Shown here piece after piece: positions 55,392-64,000 of a stretch of 64,000 nucleotides of DNA. Numbering within the stretch: the first letter of the stretch is position 1; each line of letters opens with the position of its first letter. Location of the stretch: positions 55,496,253 through 55,560,252 of the forward strand of contig CM043959.1 in assembly GCA_014529385.2 (NCBI GenBank). The letters run 5' to 3'. The notes under the pieces are model-generated. The model saw only the letters and a list, made by a program, of their open reading frames with translations. It ran no database searches and had not been told where the DNA came from. Origin of the DNA: Adiantum capillus-veneris (lineage: Eukaryota > Streptophyta > Polypodiopsida > Polypodiales > Pteridaceae). The translations under genes were made by a program, and so were the position numbers.

Positions 55392-55400
55392 TGTCTTTTT

Positions 55401-55456
55401 GGGGGGGGGGGGGGGGGGGGCATCTCCTCTCTGTTGTTGGTCCGGGGGGGGGCGGG
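55401..55456. repeat. G-runs in the TGD1 upstream region
   Basis: A run of 20 G at 55401-55420 and a second run (nine G, C, four G) at 55444-55457. On the TGD1 coding strand these are C-runs close to the presumed 5' UTR. A (GA) stretch follows. Confidence 0.85.
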
Positions 55457-55700
55457 GAGAGAGAGAGAGAGTAATCATTGAGTGAGAGTGACGAGCAAAA
55501 TCCTTGCCGGCTACCCATCCATGCTCCTCTATTTGTTAGAAAGATAAGCCCAATGTGTCTCTAACCTTGCTTAAATCACTCTATGGTCATAGCATAAGAG
55601 CCCTAAGGAAAGTCTATGAGGTAAATACTTTATTTGAACCAAGCTATAAGGTTCAAAAGTGGCCTAAAAGGTCATCAACATGGCCACAATCATTGTTGTT

Positions 55701-55727
55701 GGGGGTTTGGGGGTGGGGGGAGGGGGG
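55701..55727 (+). other. G-quadruplex motif
   Basis: Four G-runs of 5, 5, 6 and 6 separated by TTT, T and A: an almost ideal intramolecular quadruplex sequence, about 400 bp upstream of TGD1. The region 55458-56099 otherwise has no identifiable gene. Confidence 0.7.
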
Positions 55728-56099
55728 ACGGCCTACTCACGAGGTATTTTACCCTTACATCATTGCTTATGTCATCTAAAGGCTCTCGTTATTCAGTTCT
55801 AGTAATTAAACTTTCTCTTTATATTATATATTGCATTTAGTGTCTCGCTTTTCCTCTCTCTTAATCTCCGTGATTAATGTTACTAATCATGAATGGTAGC
55901 TTAGTGAAGCACGTTAGTATACTTGCAATGCCCACCTGCCAGTTTTGCCCCCACAATGTATATGTTGCACAGTTTGTAAGGCCTCCATATGAAGAGAAAT
56001 CAATAGTGCACATATATTTGGTGGATTTCAGCTTGCATGTTGATGAGGTCTTTATTTGTGATCGCCGATGGTAAAGAGAAAATACAGGGCCCACCTTTA

Positions 56100-56561
56100 G
56101 GAAGATTCGTCGGAATACCTTGGTCGGATGGCGGTAAAACCGGCTAGCCGGTGGTCAGTAAGTCAATGGCCAATGGGGGTCGAGTTCTACTTCGACTTGG
56201 TTCCACAAGGACAACCACACATGGATGCATGGCCGAGTTCTACTTGGACTTGGCTACACAAGGGCAACTACACATGGGCGAATAGAGGCTCCCTTACATC
56301 TATATAAGGAGGCCTTCTCTATGAACTATTGTAAACACACATACACATCCTTACTAAGGATAGCCAGCCCCTTGTATTCCTATTTGCTCTAATTGTCTAA
56401 ATCGCATCTAAGATCTACCTTGAGAGCGCATAGGTGGATGATGCCATCAATTTGTAAAAGTGTGATAATCTAGATTTTGGATTTGCCACTAATTAACTTT
56501 GCATCGTATCTCTCTCAACTCTCCTTTCTACAAGATCCTATTGTATTTCTCATTTCTTACA
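56100..56561 (+). mobile_element. Putative 5' LTR of a Copia-like element
   Basis: Ends TTTCTTACA just before a PBS at 56562. It contains a TATA box (CTATATAAGG, about 56300) and two GTTCTACTTNGACTTGG repeats upstream. The 5' limit is approximate. Its internal region beyond about 60 bp is cut by the chromovirus LTR end at 56628. Confidence 0.55.
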
Positions 56562-56573
56562 TGGTATCAAAGC
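56562..56573 (+). promoter_or_regulatory. Primer binding site (tRNA-iMet)
   Basis: TGGTATCAAAGC, one change from canonical, immediately after the LTR end. Confidence 0.65.
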
Positions 56574-56627
56574 ATTAGGTGCTCGTAGCTAAGAAAGTAC
56601 GAGAAGTACTTGTATTACCGTGCAAAA

Positions 56628-57467
56628 TGTAATGGAAATGGCCTATGAACTTTGAAAGTAGCGGAATTAGGAAATTAGATAAAGCACTTTTGTAAGATTA
56701 CTTTGTCAGCATAGAGGGTGAACTTAATTGATGGTAGCAACATAAACATGGTACTTAGTTAACTTGGCATGAATAATACTTTTGCAAGAGAGAGAGTTTA
56801 GAGACATGACAACAGTTGAGGACCAGATTTATGCGGAGCCGGTACCTCCTCCAATAGGTATTTGTATTATAGTTTCTCCCATCAAGAGAGACTTGGTATA
56901 ATACAATCTTTGTGTTCCTTGTGACCTAGGTGATGCAATGAATATGGAAAGCTTCATGCATCACGAGCATAACATAAACCTTGTAGAAAGCATTAACTAT
57001 CCCAAGCCTCAGTCCCAAGGCCTCAAACACCTTCGAAGGTGGAGAGAGTTAGTAGGGAATGAGGATAGGGAAGAGGAAGAAGAAACATTTCATAGGAGAA
57101 AGAAATAGTTCCTCACTTATCATCACTCTTCTTGCTAGCATACATAATAGCATAGTAATGAAGATGGAGAAGATGGCGAGCTTAAGCATTGAACCATGGC
57201 TCTTGGTTGGATTTGCATTTCATAGCCAAGAGTGTTGGTGTAGGCTCTCACTTCTCAACAAGCTTGGAGAAGGAGGTGGAGTTACTCTACTTTCACCAAG
57301 TGAGATGTCTGAAAAATGAGTGTGTGAGAGAGTGTATAGCCCCAAGCACACCCCCTTGCTTGCTTTGGTCGACCCCTCCTTTTTGCTCAAGCTTGAAGCT
57401 CATTGGACCTCTTTAAGCCTAGCCAATCACATGGGCACAATGCATTTCAAGCAACATGGGTAGCATT
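56628..57467 (-). mobile_element. Family A chromovirus 3' LTR, 3' part (minus)
   Basis: On the minus strand this is the end of a family A LTR, finishing CCATTACA at 56628, colinear with 41501-43120. The other part of the same LTR lies at 62740-63623, separated by the Copia element, whose GCATT target duplication marks the break. Confidence 0.8.
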
Positions 57468-57789
57468 TGTTGAGATGTCGAGTTCTACACCTTGAGCTGG
57501 CATCCACTACGGGTCTTGGCCGCTTACGGCATTTACTCACTGGCGCGTTAGGTGACCGACACGGAGGATCTCTGCCAGTGATTCTACAGCTGGACTACAC
57601 TTATAATGCCAGCCTAGTACGCTTCTAGCGAGTTCACACTTAGTGACCGCATGTACATATGTGCTACTTTTCAGCTTTAGCACTTAGTCATTTTGTACTC
57701 TCTTTTCTGTGAAGAAGAAGAAGAAGCTTTCCATCTCTGTGTGCTTTGTGCTTGTCTTGTGTAGCTCTCTTGCATCCTCATTCTTTACA
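57468..57789 (+). repeat. 5' LTR of the Copia element
   Basis: Starts TGTTGAGATGTCGAGTTCTA and ends CATTCTTTACA. Compact LTR with a (GAA)n run and a pyrimidine-rich 3' end. Confidence 0.95.
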
Positions 57790-57803
57790 TGGTATCAGAG
57801 CCT
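57790..57803 (+). promoter_or_regulatory. Copia primer binding site
   Basis: TGGTATCAGAGCCT, a perfect match over the 12-nt core to the initiator tRNA-Met complement, directly abutting the LTR. A 290-bp leader follows before the gag-pol ATG. Confidence 0.9.
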
Positions 57804-58092
57804 GGTGCAGGCAAGAGAGCAAGAGCATCACAATCCCTTCGTTCGCAATCCACGACCAGATGCCGAAGGCGCCTCGCGCAGCGAAAAACATTTTAGGGGT
57901 TTTTCGCACAAGTTTCTGAACAGGTCTCCAAAGTGCAGTATACAGATATTTACTGTACAAGTACAGTGGTTGTATGTACGCTTGATTGTGGACACTCGTT
58001 GAGTGTAGAAAGCGGTACAGGAACCACGATAGCAGGTTCAACAGATTTGCAGGTTTTTACAGATTGCAGCTATTTTGTCTTAGTGCTTCAAG

Positions 58093-61000
58093 ATGTCTGA
58101 CGGTTTCAGTCAGATTGTTACTGAGAAGCTTGAGAAAAATAACTACCCTGCATGGAAGTTCAGAATAACAAATTTCCTAAAAGGAAAAGGTTATTGGGAC
58201 TACGTAGAAGGAGACAATGAAAAGGAACCAGAGATTCCCGAGGCAAATGCTACAGCAGAACAAAGGAAAGCTTTGAGGGACTGGCAACAAGGCCAGAGCA
58301 AAGTGATGTATTGGCTTTCTATGAGCATCACAGATGGCATGATGGGCTATCTACAGGATGCTGAAACCCCCGCCATTGCATGGAAAAACTTAGGCAGAGT
58401 GTTCGAGGTGAACACCAAGGCCAGGAAGCTTCAACTAAAGTCGGAGCTAAATCAGGTTAAGAGGAACAACCTCTCCATCAATGATTATGCTTTGAAGATC
58501 AAGAGTATCATTGCGGCTCTTGGATCTATTAAAGTCTCAGTGGAAGATGATGACATTGTCCGTGCATGCTTGGATGGTCTAGGAGATGAGTATGTACATT
58601 TTAGGTCTTCCATGAATACAAGAGACGACATCCCCGTGTTCCAAGATTTGATTTCTATGCTTATTCTTGAGGAGAAGAACCTTGACACATCTTCTTCTCA
58701 TGGTAGAAATAATTCTGAACAGGCCTTCTATTCTAACTCCAACAGAGGTAGACGTAGAGGTCGTGGTCGAGGCCCAAGGGGTTGCAGGGGCCAATTTCTG
58801 GAAGGTCAATCAAATCAAAACAATACAGGTGGCAGGGGAAACCAGTCTCAAGGAAGGGGGAGTCAAAGAGGTCATGGTGCAGGATCAAGCAGGCAGCAAC
58901 ATACTCCAGATAGTAGAGAATGTTGGACTTGTGGTGAAAGAGGTCACATGTCACGTGACTGTCCAAAGGGAAAAGCAAGTAGAAAGAGAGAACAGGGCAA
59001 CTATGCATCTACTAGCAGAGATGCAGATGACAGCAAAAACGAGCGCATGTTTGTTATGCAACATGTAATGAATACAATGACTGCAGATAATTCCACCCAA
59101 GATGATGTTTGGTATGTGGATTCAGGTGCCTCTAATCACATGACGTCTCGTGGAGAGTGGTTTAGAGATATGCGCAAACCAGATGTGTCAGGCTATGTGC
59201 AGACAGGAGATGACACAGCTCACCCCATTGCTCATGTAGGGGACATACCTCTAAATACGAAGAGTGGGAAATCAAAGTACTTAGCAGATGTACTTCATGT
59301 CCCAAACATTACAAAGAATCTTGTTTCTGTTGGACAAATGGTTGAGCAGGGTTTGCAGGTTCGCTTCAATCCAAATGGCTGTTATGTAGAAGATTTCCAG
59401 AATGGCTGTAAGCTGATCACAGAGGGCAAATGTGTGGGCAGAATGTTTACACTGAATGTAGACATGCCTGAGGTAAAAGCTGCATTATTTGCACAGGGCA
59501 CAGGTGTTGTGGCTGATGTTGACATTTGGCACAAACGCATTGGCCATGTCAATGAGCAGAGATTGCGCAGCATGCAATCAAAACAGATTGTAAAAGGTTT
59601 GCCCAAATTCAAGGTGGATGGTATGCATAAAGTGTGTGCAGCATGCCAGTTTGGAAAACAGTCAAAGGGCTCATTTCCACATGAGCGCAATGTATGTAAA
59701 AAGCCACTTGAGGTGGTGCACACAGATGTTTGGGGTCCAACCGATACTGCAAGTATACATGGTTGCAGGTATTATGTCTCTTTCATTGATGACCATACAA
59801 GGAAAGTATGGGTCTACTTCATGCGTAACAAAAGTGAAGTGTTTGGTCACTTTCAAGACTTCAAAGTCATGATTGAGAAGGAGACAGATATGCAAATCAA
59901 GACATTGAGGTCAGATGGAGGGGGAGAGTACTTCTCCAATGATTTTTCAAATTTTCTGCGAATGCATGGTATACACAGGCAGTTTACATGCAGATATACT
60001 CCACAGCAGAATGGGGTCGCAGAAAGGAAAAACAGGCACATTGCAGAGGTTGCACGTGCATTGATGAATGAGAAGAACATGCCTCATCATTTCTGGGCTG
60101 AAGCTGTAAATACAGCTGTGTACATTATGAACAGGACACCTACAGCTACGGTGCATGATGTAACACCTGAGGAAAAGTTTACAGGTACAAAGCCTGATTT
60201 GGCACACTTGAAAGTGTTTGGCTGCATAGCTTACGTGCATGTACCAGATGAGTTGCGTAGGAAATTGGATCCTAAAGCAGAGAAATGTATTCTTGTGGGA
60301 TATTCCCTTGAACAAAAGGGGTACAGGTGCTACAATCCTACTACACGAGAATTACGAGTGAGCAGAGATGTAGTCTTTGATGAGATGAGCAGCTGGTACA
60401 GTAATGCACATGGCACTATTGGGGCTGATGTAAAAGATGATGTGGTTGTACAAAATGTGAGGCCACAGTCACAGGTTTTGAGTGGACCACAAGAGTCCTC
60501 TTCTCGTGGCTCTGTTGAAAAACCATGGAATGGTAGACTACGTACGCAGGTTACTCCACCAACAGGTACAGGGAATGTATCAAGAAAAGGAAGGGAAAAG
60601 GTTGATGAACCTCCCTTTATGGTTGATGCATCATCAGGTTTTTCACATGTAGACATGGATTCAGATGGTTCTGAACAAAGTCTTGATGAGGAATTTGGAA
60701 TTCCGGCTGTCAGGACACCTGGTGTAAGGAAAGTACAAGAAGATGATAGAGGGCAAAGGAGTGACCCAGGACCGCGCAGATCTAATAGAGTCAGAAATCC
60801 AGTTCAGAAATTGACTTATGATGGGTATCTAGCGCATCACCAAGCCTACATGGCTAAGGTGATACAGGATGTGGAGCCCACATGTTTTGAGGATGCAGTT
60901 GGAAATGTGCATTGGGATGATGCAATGAATGAAGAGATGGCTGCATTGGAAGCAAATGACACATGGGAGTTGGTGCCATTGCCAAGTGGCAAGAAAGCTA

Positions 61001-62418
61001 TTGGCTGTAAATGGGTGTATAAAACCAAGCATAAGGCTGATGGTAACATTGAGCGTCACAAGGCAAGGCTGGTCGCAAAGGGTTATGCACAGACGTATGG
61101 CATAGACTATGAGGAGACCTTTGCTCCAGTGGCAAAGATGACGACAGTGAGAGCTGTCATAGCAGTGGGTGCATCTAGAGGATGGATTATGCATCAAATG
61201 GATGTAAAGAATGCCTTCTTGAATGGTGAGTTGCAAGAGGAAGTGTATATGGATCAGCCACCTGGTTATGTCGATCCAGGTTACCCAGATTATGTATGCA
61301 GACTTCTCAAAGCTTTGTATGGTTTGAAGCAGGGCTCTAGAGCATGGTATGACAGGATAGCCAAGTATCTTGTCAGTATTGGTTTTAGGAGAGCTCATGC
61401 TGATCATTCACTCTATGTACGTGAGAGTGATGTGGGGATTGTGGTCATTACCATATATGTAGATGACCTTATTATTGTTGGTGACAATGCTATGGAGATT
61501 GACCATGTGAAGGGTCTTCTCAAACAGGAGTTTGAAATGAAAGATTTAGGCGAGTTGCGCTACTTTCTTGGCATTGAAGTGATCAGAACTCCAGAGGGTG
61601 TATGGCTATCACAGAGACAGTATGCTTTGGACATGTTGTCAAAGTATGGTATGGCTGATTGTAAGCCAATTTCTATTCCCTTGGATGTGAATGCAAAGCT
61701 GAGTGCAGAGAAGGGTGATGTTGTTGAGGATGTCAACATGTACAGGAAGATTGTGGGTAGTCTAATCTACTTGACTATCACGAGGCCAGACTTGAGCTAC
61801 ACAGTAGGCTTGGAGAGTCAGTTCATGCAACTTCCGAGGAAGCCACATTTGGATGGAGTACGACGCACACTTAGGTATGTGCAAGGTACTCTTGACTACG
61901 CATTGTTCTATGCAGCAGATGCACCATTAGCATTGTATGGATATACAGATGCAGATTGGGCAGGTAGCATTGTTGATAGGAGATCTACGAGTGGCTTCAT
62001 GTTCTCTTTTGGGAGTGTTGCTGTTACTTGGAGCAGCAAAAAGCAGCCTACGGTTGCTTTATCGAGCACAGAGGCCGAGTACAGAGGTGCAACAGTTGCG
62101 GCGTGCGAGGTAGCTTGGCTACGCACATTACTTGAGGACTTGGAAGTGCAGGTGGACCAGCAGATTTTCATCCATTGTGACAACCTCAGCAGCATGCAGT
62201 TGGCTAGGAACCCAGTGTTCCATGCCAGGACCAAACACATAGAGGTCCATTACCACTACGTTCGAGAGCGAGTGTTGGCGGGCGACATCGACTTGGTCTA
62301 CGTCAGCACAGAGGAGCAGATAGCGGATATCTTTACCAAGGCCCTCGGAGCTAAAGCTTCGACGTTTCCGGACTATGCTTGGACTCTGCGACATGCAGAG
62401 CTCGAGGGGGAGTGTTGA
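58093..62418 (+). CDS. Copia gag-pol polyprotein, 1441 aa
   Basis: Single ORF with domains in Copia order. Capsid of the UBN2 type (about residues 60-220), Arg/Gly-rich linker, CCHC knuckle (C277, C280, H285, C290), aspartic protease with DSGA (D343), GAG-pre-integrase (WHKRIGHVNEQRL), and integrase with catalytic D545, D608 and E644 (spacings 62 and 35). Then reverse transcriptase (about 950-1195, YVDDL at 1122-1126) and RNase H (D1286, E1327/E1329, D1363), ending in the HIEVHYHYVRE block. All catalytic residues are present and no stop or frameshift occurs. The TGA stop lies six bases inside the 3' LTR. It is probably active or very recently active. Confidence 0.96.
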   Translation: MSDGFSQIVTEKLEKNNYPAWKFRITNFLKGKGYWDYVEGDNEKEPEIPEANATAEQRKALRDWQQGQSKVMYWLSMSITDGMMGYLQDAETPAIAWKNLGRVFEVNTKARKLQLKSELNQVKRNNLSINDYALKIKSIIAALGSIKVSVEDDDIVRACLDGLGDEYVHFRSSMNTRDDIPVFQDLISMLILEEKNLDTSSSHGRNNSEQAFYSNSNRGRRRGRGRGPRGCRGQFLEGQSNQNNTGGRGNQSQGRGSQRGHGAGSSRQQHTPDSRECWTCGERGHMSRDCPKGKASRKREQGNYASTSRDADDSKNERMFVMQHVMNTMTADNSTQDDVWYVDSGASNHMTSRGEWFRDMRKPDVSGYVQTGDDTAHPIAHVGDIPLNTKSGKSKYLADVLHVPNITKNLVSVGQMVEQGLQVRFNPNGCYVEDFQNGCKLITEGKCVGRMFTLNVDMPEVKAALFAQGTGVVADVDIWHKRIGHVNEQRLRSMQSKQIVKGLPKFKVDGMHKVCAACQFGKQSKGSFPHERNVCKKPLEVVHTDVWGPTDTASIHGCRYYVSFIDDHTRKVWVYFMRNKSEVFGHFQDFKVMIEKETDMQIKTLRSDGGGEYFSNDFSNFLRMHGIHRQFTCRYTPQQNGVAERKNRHIAEVARALMNEKNMPHHFWAEAVNTAVYIMNRTPTATVHDVTPEEKFTGTKPDLAHLKVFGCIAYVHVPDELRRKLDPKAEKCILVGYSLEQKGYRCYNPTTRELRVSRDVVFDEMSSWYSNAHGTIGADVKDDVVVQNVRPQSQVLSGPQESSSRGSVEKPWNGRLRTQVTPPTGTGNVSRKGREKVDEPPFMVDASSGFSHVDMDSDGSEQSLDEEFGIPAVRTPGVRKVQEDDRGQRSDPGPRRSNRVRNPVQKLTYDGYLAHHQAYMAKVIQDVEPTCFEDAVGNVHWDDAMNEEMAALEANDTWELVPLPSGKKAIGCKWVYKTKHKADGNIERHKARLVAKGYAQTYGIDYEETFAPVAKMTTVRAVIAVGASRGWIMHQMDVKNAFLNGELQEEVYMDQPPGYVDPGYPDYVCRLLKALYGLKQGSRAWYDRIAKYLVSIGFRRAHADHSLYVRESDVGIVVITIYVDDLIIVGDNAMEIDHVKGLLKQEFEMKDLGELRYFLGIEVIRTPEGVWLSQRQYALDMLSKYGMADCKPISIPLDVNAKLSAEKGDVVEDVNMYRKIVGSLIYLTITRPDLSYTVGLESQFMQLPRKPHLDGVRRTLRYVQGTLDYALFYAADAPLALYGYTDADWAGSIVDRRSTSGFMFSFGSVAVTWSSKKQPTVALSSTEAEYRGATVAACEVAWLRTLLEDLEVQVDQQIFIHCDNLSSMQLARNPVFHARTKHIEVHYHYVRERVLAGDIDLVYVSTEEQIADIFTKALGAKASTFPDYAWTLRHAELEGEC
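62404..62412 (+). promoter_or_regulatory. Copia polypurine tract
   Basis: GAGGGGGAG immediately before the 3' LTR; it also encodes the last residues of the polyprotein. Confidence 0.85.
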
Positions 62419-62734
62419 GATGTCGAGCTCTACACCTTGAGCTGGCATCCACTACGGGTCTTGGCCGCTTACGGCATTTACTCACTGGCGCGTTAGGTGA
62501 CCGACACGGAGGATCTCTGCCAGTAATTCTACAGCTGGACTACACTTATAGTGCCAGCCTAGTACGCTTCTAGCGAGTTCTCACTTAGTGACCGCATGTA
62601 CATATGTGCTACTTTTCAGCTTTAGCACTTAGTCATTTTGTACTCTTTTTTCTGTGAAGAAGAAGAAGAAGCTTTCCATCTCTGTGTGCTTTGTGCTTGT
62701 CTTGTGTAGCTCTCTTGCATCCTCATTCTTTACA
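62413..62734 (+). repeat. 3' LTR of the Copia element
   Basis: Same length and termini as the 5' LTR; differences seen at about five positions. The gag-pol stop codon (62416-62418) lies inside it. Confidence 0.95.
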
Positions 62735-62739
62735 GCATT

Positions 62740-63623
62740 AGGACAAGTGTCCTCCTTACCTCTTTGAGAGAGAGAACTTGAAAATATCTAGATATTTGTT
62801 GAATTGAACTAGAAGCTCATTGGACCCCTCTTTAGCCAAGCCAATAGGATTCAAGCACACCATGTGGCTAAGCATAGAGAGAGCTTGACATGTGTCCATG
62901 TGCCCCTTGAAAAAGGGCATGTCCTTTGGGTGAGTGGGAGGTTAAGTCAAAGATTCCCCTAACTTTGGAGCTTTCCCCCTCCTTTGTAGGGTCTCTTTTT
63001 TACTCAAGCACCTTACCCCCCATGCATGGGAAGCTTCTCAAGCACCTTCCTCATCAAGCATGACAAGCATCTTAGCCATCAAGCACGACAAGCACCTCAA
63101 ACATAGGTCGGGTTCCCACCTCAAGCACAACCCTAGCTTGCCTAAGGTTTAAGGACTTTTAACACTAACCTTCGGAGGTCTTTAATGAAGCTAACCCTAA
63201 GGTCTTTTAAGCTCTATTAGATGCACATTACTTTTTGATAGACTACCTCCTTTTGGACCCCTATTGAGATGTAACCATCTCTCCTCTTGGTCCCTTGCTG
63301 AGATAAGCTTAGAAGCACTTATTACACATTGCTTTTTGGTAGACCGTCTTCTTTTGGACCCCTATTGAGAGGCAAGTATCTCTCCTTTTGGTCACCTGCT
63401 GAGATAGGTCTGGAAGCACTTATTACACATTGCTCTTCGGTAGACCATCTCCTTTTGGACCCCTATTGAGATGCAACAATCTCTCCTTTTGGTCCCTTGG
63501 TGAGATAGGTCTAGAAGCACATGTCTCTATTCTAACTCTTGTTCCCATTTATTCTCCCACAGTAAATGATCATTTTAATATCAGAAAATCATTTGGGTTA
63601 GCTAGATATTAGATTTTATGGCA
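62740..63623 (-). mobile_element. Family A chromovirus 3' LTR, 5' part (minus)
   Basis: On the minus strand the LTR starts TGCCATAAAATCTAATATC at 63623. It carries three tandem copies of a ~101-bp module (about 63229-63531, TTTTGGACCCCTATTGAGA) that is single in the other copies. It continues at 56628-57467 beyond the Copia insertion. Confidence 0.8.
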
Positions 63624-64000
63624 TTATCTCTCTGTGGAAATCATAGTCATCCTCAACTATGAGGTAGAGAAGATAAAGTCTAGTCATTAGTCCATGTTTC
63701 TTAGCAGGTAGAGGATCCCTTTTTACCCTACGACATCATTCCAAGATGGATGACTAATCCATTTGGTGCTTGGGAGACCTAGCTGCTGCAAGCATGTCTG
63801 CTCTTTAGTCCATATCATACTTCCAAAGTAGAGCAACAAATTCTACTTGGTGTTTGGGAGACGTCGTCACCATAAACATGATTCTAAGCATGCATACTAT
63901 TTAAATTTGTGCACAATAAAAAGAGAATTAGCCTTATAAGACAAAAACATTGTTCATTTAAAATGCATTTTCATTTGCTTAGTCTAGTGTAGCATTGTAA
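63624..64000 (-). mobile_element. Internal 3' region of the same chromovirus, running off the window
   Basis: Homologous to the segment before the 3' LTR at 41142-41500 and to 11427-11815 (same AGTCATTAGTCCAT and CTACGACATCAT words). The coding part lies beyond the window end. Confidence 0.7.

Larger units (their letters stand above)
57468..62734 (+). mobile_element. Complete young Ty1/copia retrotransposon
   Basis: 5267 bp with identical-length LTRs (322 bp each, about five differences by eye), a perfect GCATT target duplication (57463-57467 and 62735-62739), a canonical PBS, one uninterrupted gag-pol ORF and a polypurine tract. All parts needed for autonomous transposition appear intact. 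It is inserted into a family A chromovirus LTR. Confidence 0.95.

Noticed and set aside
59382-61407. Minus-strand ORFs inside the Copia element
   Set aside because: They are antisense shadows of the gag-pol frame.

Overview
This window is nuclear DNA from a land plant. It holds decayed or intact copies of typical plant nuclear genes: a USP-domain stress protein with four spliced exons, the chloroplast lipid importer subunit TGD1, a photosystem I antenna protein (Lhca2 type), a SYP5-type Qc-SNARE and a PPR protein. Most of the rest is nested LTR retrotransposons, DNA transposons, foldback elements and very long (TC)n/(GA)n microsatellites. The low gene density and heavy nesting suggest a large genome, such as a fern, lycophyte or gymnosperm. 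That is inference; the species cannot be read from the sequence.

Layout. 0-6 kb: a minus-strand LTR/PBS fragment, a decayed Arg/Asp/His-rich gene, and a PPR pseudogene whose two parts flank a Mutator-type MITE with a near-perfect 9-bp target duplication. 6.9-8.4 kb: an apparently intact USP gene on the minus strand. 9.9-12.0 kb: a truncated minus-strand chromovirus (LTR family A). 12.8-15.9 kb: three unrecognised coding blocks, the last with a TATA box and one intron. 16.1-19.8 kb: a tandem array of very strong foldback hairpins, then a decayed transposase-like gene on the minus strand. 20-22 kb: microsatellites, short tandem repeats and small hairpins. 22-25.1 kb: a decayed multi-exon gene with a ParB-like GNHR motif. 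26.5-27.5 kb: a SYP5 pseudogene. 28.3-29.4 kb: an Lhca2 pseudogene split by a 304-bp element with a 3-bp target duplication, lying between long GA arrays.

30-44 kb: an LTR element of unknown type with a coiled-coil ORF, split by a full-length but badly rearranged Ty3/gypsy chromovirus (family A, 33394-43120). Its PR-RT-RNase H block is inverted. 44-48.5 kb: almost featureless. 48.5-53 kb: a minus-strand retroelement whose LTR contains a hAT element of about 2.9 kb. 54.2-55.3 kb: an intact single-exon TGD1 ORF with a perfect G-box and G-rich tracts upstream. 56-64 kb: a three-layer nest. A Copia-like LTR plus PBS was hit by a family A chromovirus, whose LTR was then hit by a young, complete Ty1/copia element (57468-62734) with one 1441-aa gag-pol ORF, near-identical 322-bp LTRs and a perfect GCATT target duplication.

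The functional content is therefore small: USP, TGD1, the Copia element, and possibly the unrecognised 14.3-15.9 kb gene. The decayed ORFs share one pattern: premature stops are mostly TAG/TAA where Gln is expected, or TGA where Arg is expected. That fits C-to-T decay of methylated cytosines.
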